Assembly: GCF_004115745.1 (NCBI RefSeq)
Contig: NZ_QXIL01000018.1
Coordinates: forward strand, 1 to 43,098
From: Levilactobacillus suantsaii
GTDB lineage: Bacteria; Bacillota; Bacilli; Lactobacillales; Lactobacillaceae
Direction of reading: 5' to 3'
Length of the DNA stretch: 43,098 bases
Positions within the stretch are counted from its first letter, which is position 1. Each line of letters opens with the position of its first letter. Of the stretch, positions 42,276 to 43,098 are shown piece after piece. A program made the translations under genes and the position numbers. The notes beneath the pieces were generated by a model that was not told the origin of the DNA, made no database searches, and worked only from the letters and a program-made list of their open reading frames with translations.

Positions 42276-42430
42276 TTTTGTATTTTACAAGCCCTTTCAA
42301 GACTTTAACCCGATTGATATTATGTTGAAACAATACTGTAACAACGTCTTGATAGTATTGAAGATGTTGTTTACATAGTTTTAATTAATTTCCAAAAAAA
42401 TATTTATCAATGAGGGGTTTGTTTAGTTCT

Positions 42431-42910
42431 ATGAAGAAAACAGTTGCTAAAGTTATTTTGTCACTCGTTGCCACGGTTGCCTTTGCGTTCACTGGTGCTC
42501 AAATGAGCCAACCAACTGAAGCGCAGGCCGCTTCCCAGGTGTCTTACAGTAAGATCTACAAGGTTGCCAAGGCCCAATTAGGCAAACCTTACGGCTGGGG
42601 CGCCACTGGCCCTTCCCGGTTCGACTGCTCCGGTTTCACCAGCTACGTGTACAAGCACGCCGCTAAGAAGACCATCCCCCGGACGGCCCAAGCGCAATAC
42701 AACAAGTACAAGCACGTGTCTTACAAGCACATCAAGAAGGGCGATTTGGTCTTCTTCGGTGGCAGTAAGCATTCCATCTCCCATGTCGGCTTATACGTTG
42801 GCAATGGTAAGATGATCGATTCGCAAAACCGTGGTGTGGTGAGAGAAGCCGTTCACGCCCCATGGTGGCACGCAGTCGGTTACGCCCGCGTCGGTAACGT
42901 CATCAAGTAA
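42431..42910 (+). CDS. Secreted NlpC/P60 peptidoglycan endopeptidase
   Basis: The start is probably ATG 42431 (159 residues, MKKTVAKVILSLVA, a classic signal peptide). The ATG at 42410 is also in frame and neither has ideal spacing to GAGGGG. A signal peptide runs to about AQAA near residue 33. The rest is an NlpC/P60 domain: RFDCSGFTSYVYKHA with catalytic Cys, KKGDLVFFGG, and ISHVGLYVGNGKMIDS with catalytic His. There is no SH3 or LysM part. These enzymes cut gamma-D-Glu-mDAP/Lys linkages in the cell wall. A hairpin terminator follows at about 42951-42984. Confidence 0.9.
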   Translation: MKKTVAKVILSLVATVAFAFTGAQMSQPTEAQAASQVSYSKIYKVAKAQLGKPYGWGATGPSRFDCSGFTSYVYKHAAKKTIPRTAQAQYNKYKHVSYKHIKKGDLVFFGGSKHSISHVGLYVGNGKMIDSQNRGVVREAVHAPWWHAVGYARVGNVIK

Positions 42911-42950
42911 GCAACTTTAGCAAAACTGATTTCAGCAAACAAACGACCCG

Positions 42951-42984
42951 AATTCTCCTGCCTTAGGCGCGGGAGGATTTTTTT
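42951..42984 (+). terminator. Terminator of the NlpC/P60 gene
   Basis: Imperfect ATTCTCCTGC / GCGCGGGAGGAT stem with a T7 tract. Confidence 0.75.
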
Positions 42985-43098
42985 GTGGGACGAATTGTCA
43001 AATCAAGTGTAACTTTTTACCGAAGAAAACTTCAGATGGTGTCTTCCAGCCTAAGACCTTACGGGGGCGATTATTTAAATTCCTGACAAACTTCGCGA
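42985..43098 (-). mobile_element. IS30-family element end (truncated by the window edge)
   Basis: The minus strand encodes the C-terminus of an IS30 transposase and the flanking sequence from about 42985 may be the element's end, reading TTGTGGGACGAATTGTCAAA. The left boundary is not proven because the other copy of the terminal repeat is outside the window. Confidence 0.6.
42998..43098 (-). CDS. IS30-family transposase, C-terminal fragment (partial)
   Basis: The minus strand reads AKFVRNLNNRPRKVLGWKTP, then SEVFFGKKLHLI and a TGA at 42998-43000. The NNRPRKxLGWKTPxEVF motif is the conserved C-terminus of IS30 transposases in lactobacilli. The gene enters from the right edge of the window, so the rest is not visible. 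Confidence 0.88.
   Translation of the reverse strand, partial: AKFVRNLNNRPRKVLGWKTPSEVFFGKKLHLI

Noticed and set aside
1..43098. CRISPR array or restriction-modification system
   Set aside because: No regularly spaced repeats and no methylase or complete nuclease gene were found; the SRA-like domain alone does not make a system.

Overview
The window looks like chromosomal DNA of a heterofermentative lactobacillus, most likely a GC-rich member of Levilactobacillus (the L. brevis group). The evidence is a full D-xylose regulon whose permease closely resembles my memory of L. brevis XylT, a C-terminal DUF5776 cell-wall protein, a MucBP surface protein, AGGAGG-type ribosome sites and an IS30 end typical of lactobacilli. 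The species cannot be fixed by reading alone.

Layout. 1-432: end of an unknown gene, then a leader that can fold into a pseudoknotted RNA ahead of a small membrane-anchored protein. 1.1-3.6 kb: M20 deacylase, PEBP-like protein, UspA. 3.7-8.4 kb: a glycoside-use locus (GPH symporter, frameshifted unassigned glycosidase, divergent AraC-type regulator). 8.5-11.1 kb: P2-type cation ATPase. 11.3-17.5 kb: the xylose regulon, all on the minus strand, in the order xylT, xylB, xylA, xylR by rising coordinate. The xylA promoter carries a cre box on its -35, and related GTTGGTT inverted repeats lie by xylA, xylT and xylR. 17.8-22.9 kb: DEDDh exonuclease, decayed DNA, MucBP surface protein, zinc alcohol dehydrogenase, UDG-fold protein. 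23-28.8 kb: a patchier accessory stretch with two DUF6933 paralogues, gene remnants, a secreted DUF5776 protein, a frameshifted MmcQ/YjbR gene and a lone SRA-like domain, ending at a tRNA-Arg gene. 29-43 kb: glycerol dehydrogenase, a T-box(Ile)-controlled brnQ, rarA with a small partner, MarR and a frameshifted nnrE, a VanX-like dipeptidase, an AbrB/Doc toxin-antitoxin pair, a DMT transporter, an alcohol/aldehyde dehydrogenase operon, an LVIS_2131-like membrane protein, a 3'-truncated choloylglycine-hydrolase homologue, an NlpC/P60 endopeptidase and the end of an IS30 transposase gene.

How the genes work together. XylT imports xylose, XylA and XylB make xylulose 5-phosphate for the phosphoketolase pathway, and XylR plus CcpA probably control them. 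The neighbouring GPH/glycosidase/AraC locus probably supplies sugar from a glycoside. Three genes (glycosidase, MmcQ/YjbR, nnrE) are each broken by one single-base indel that a one-base correction restores to full length, so either the sequence has indel errors or these genes are decaying. No CRISPR array, rRNA or prophage was seen. The least explained element is the putative structured RNA at about 233-430.
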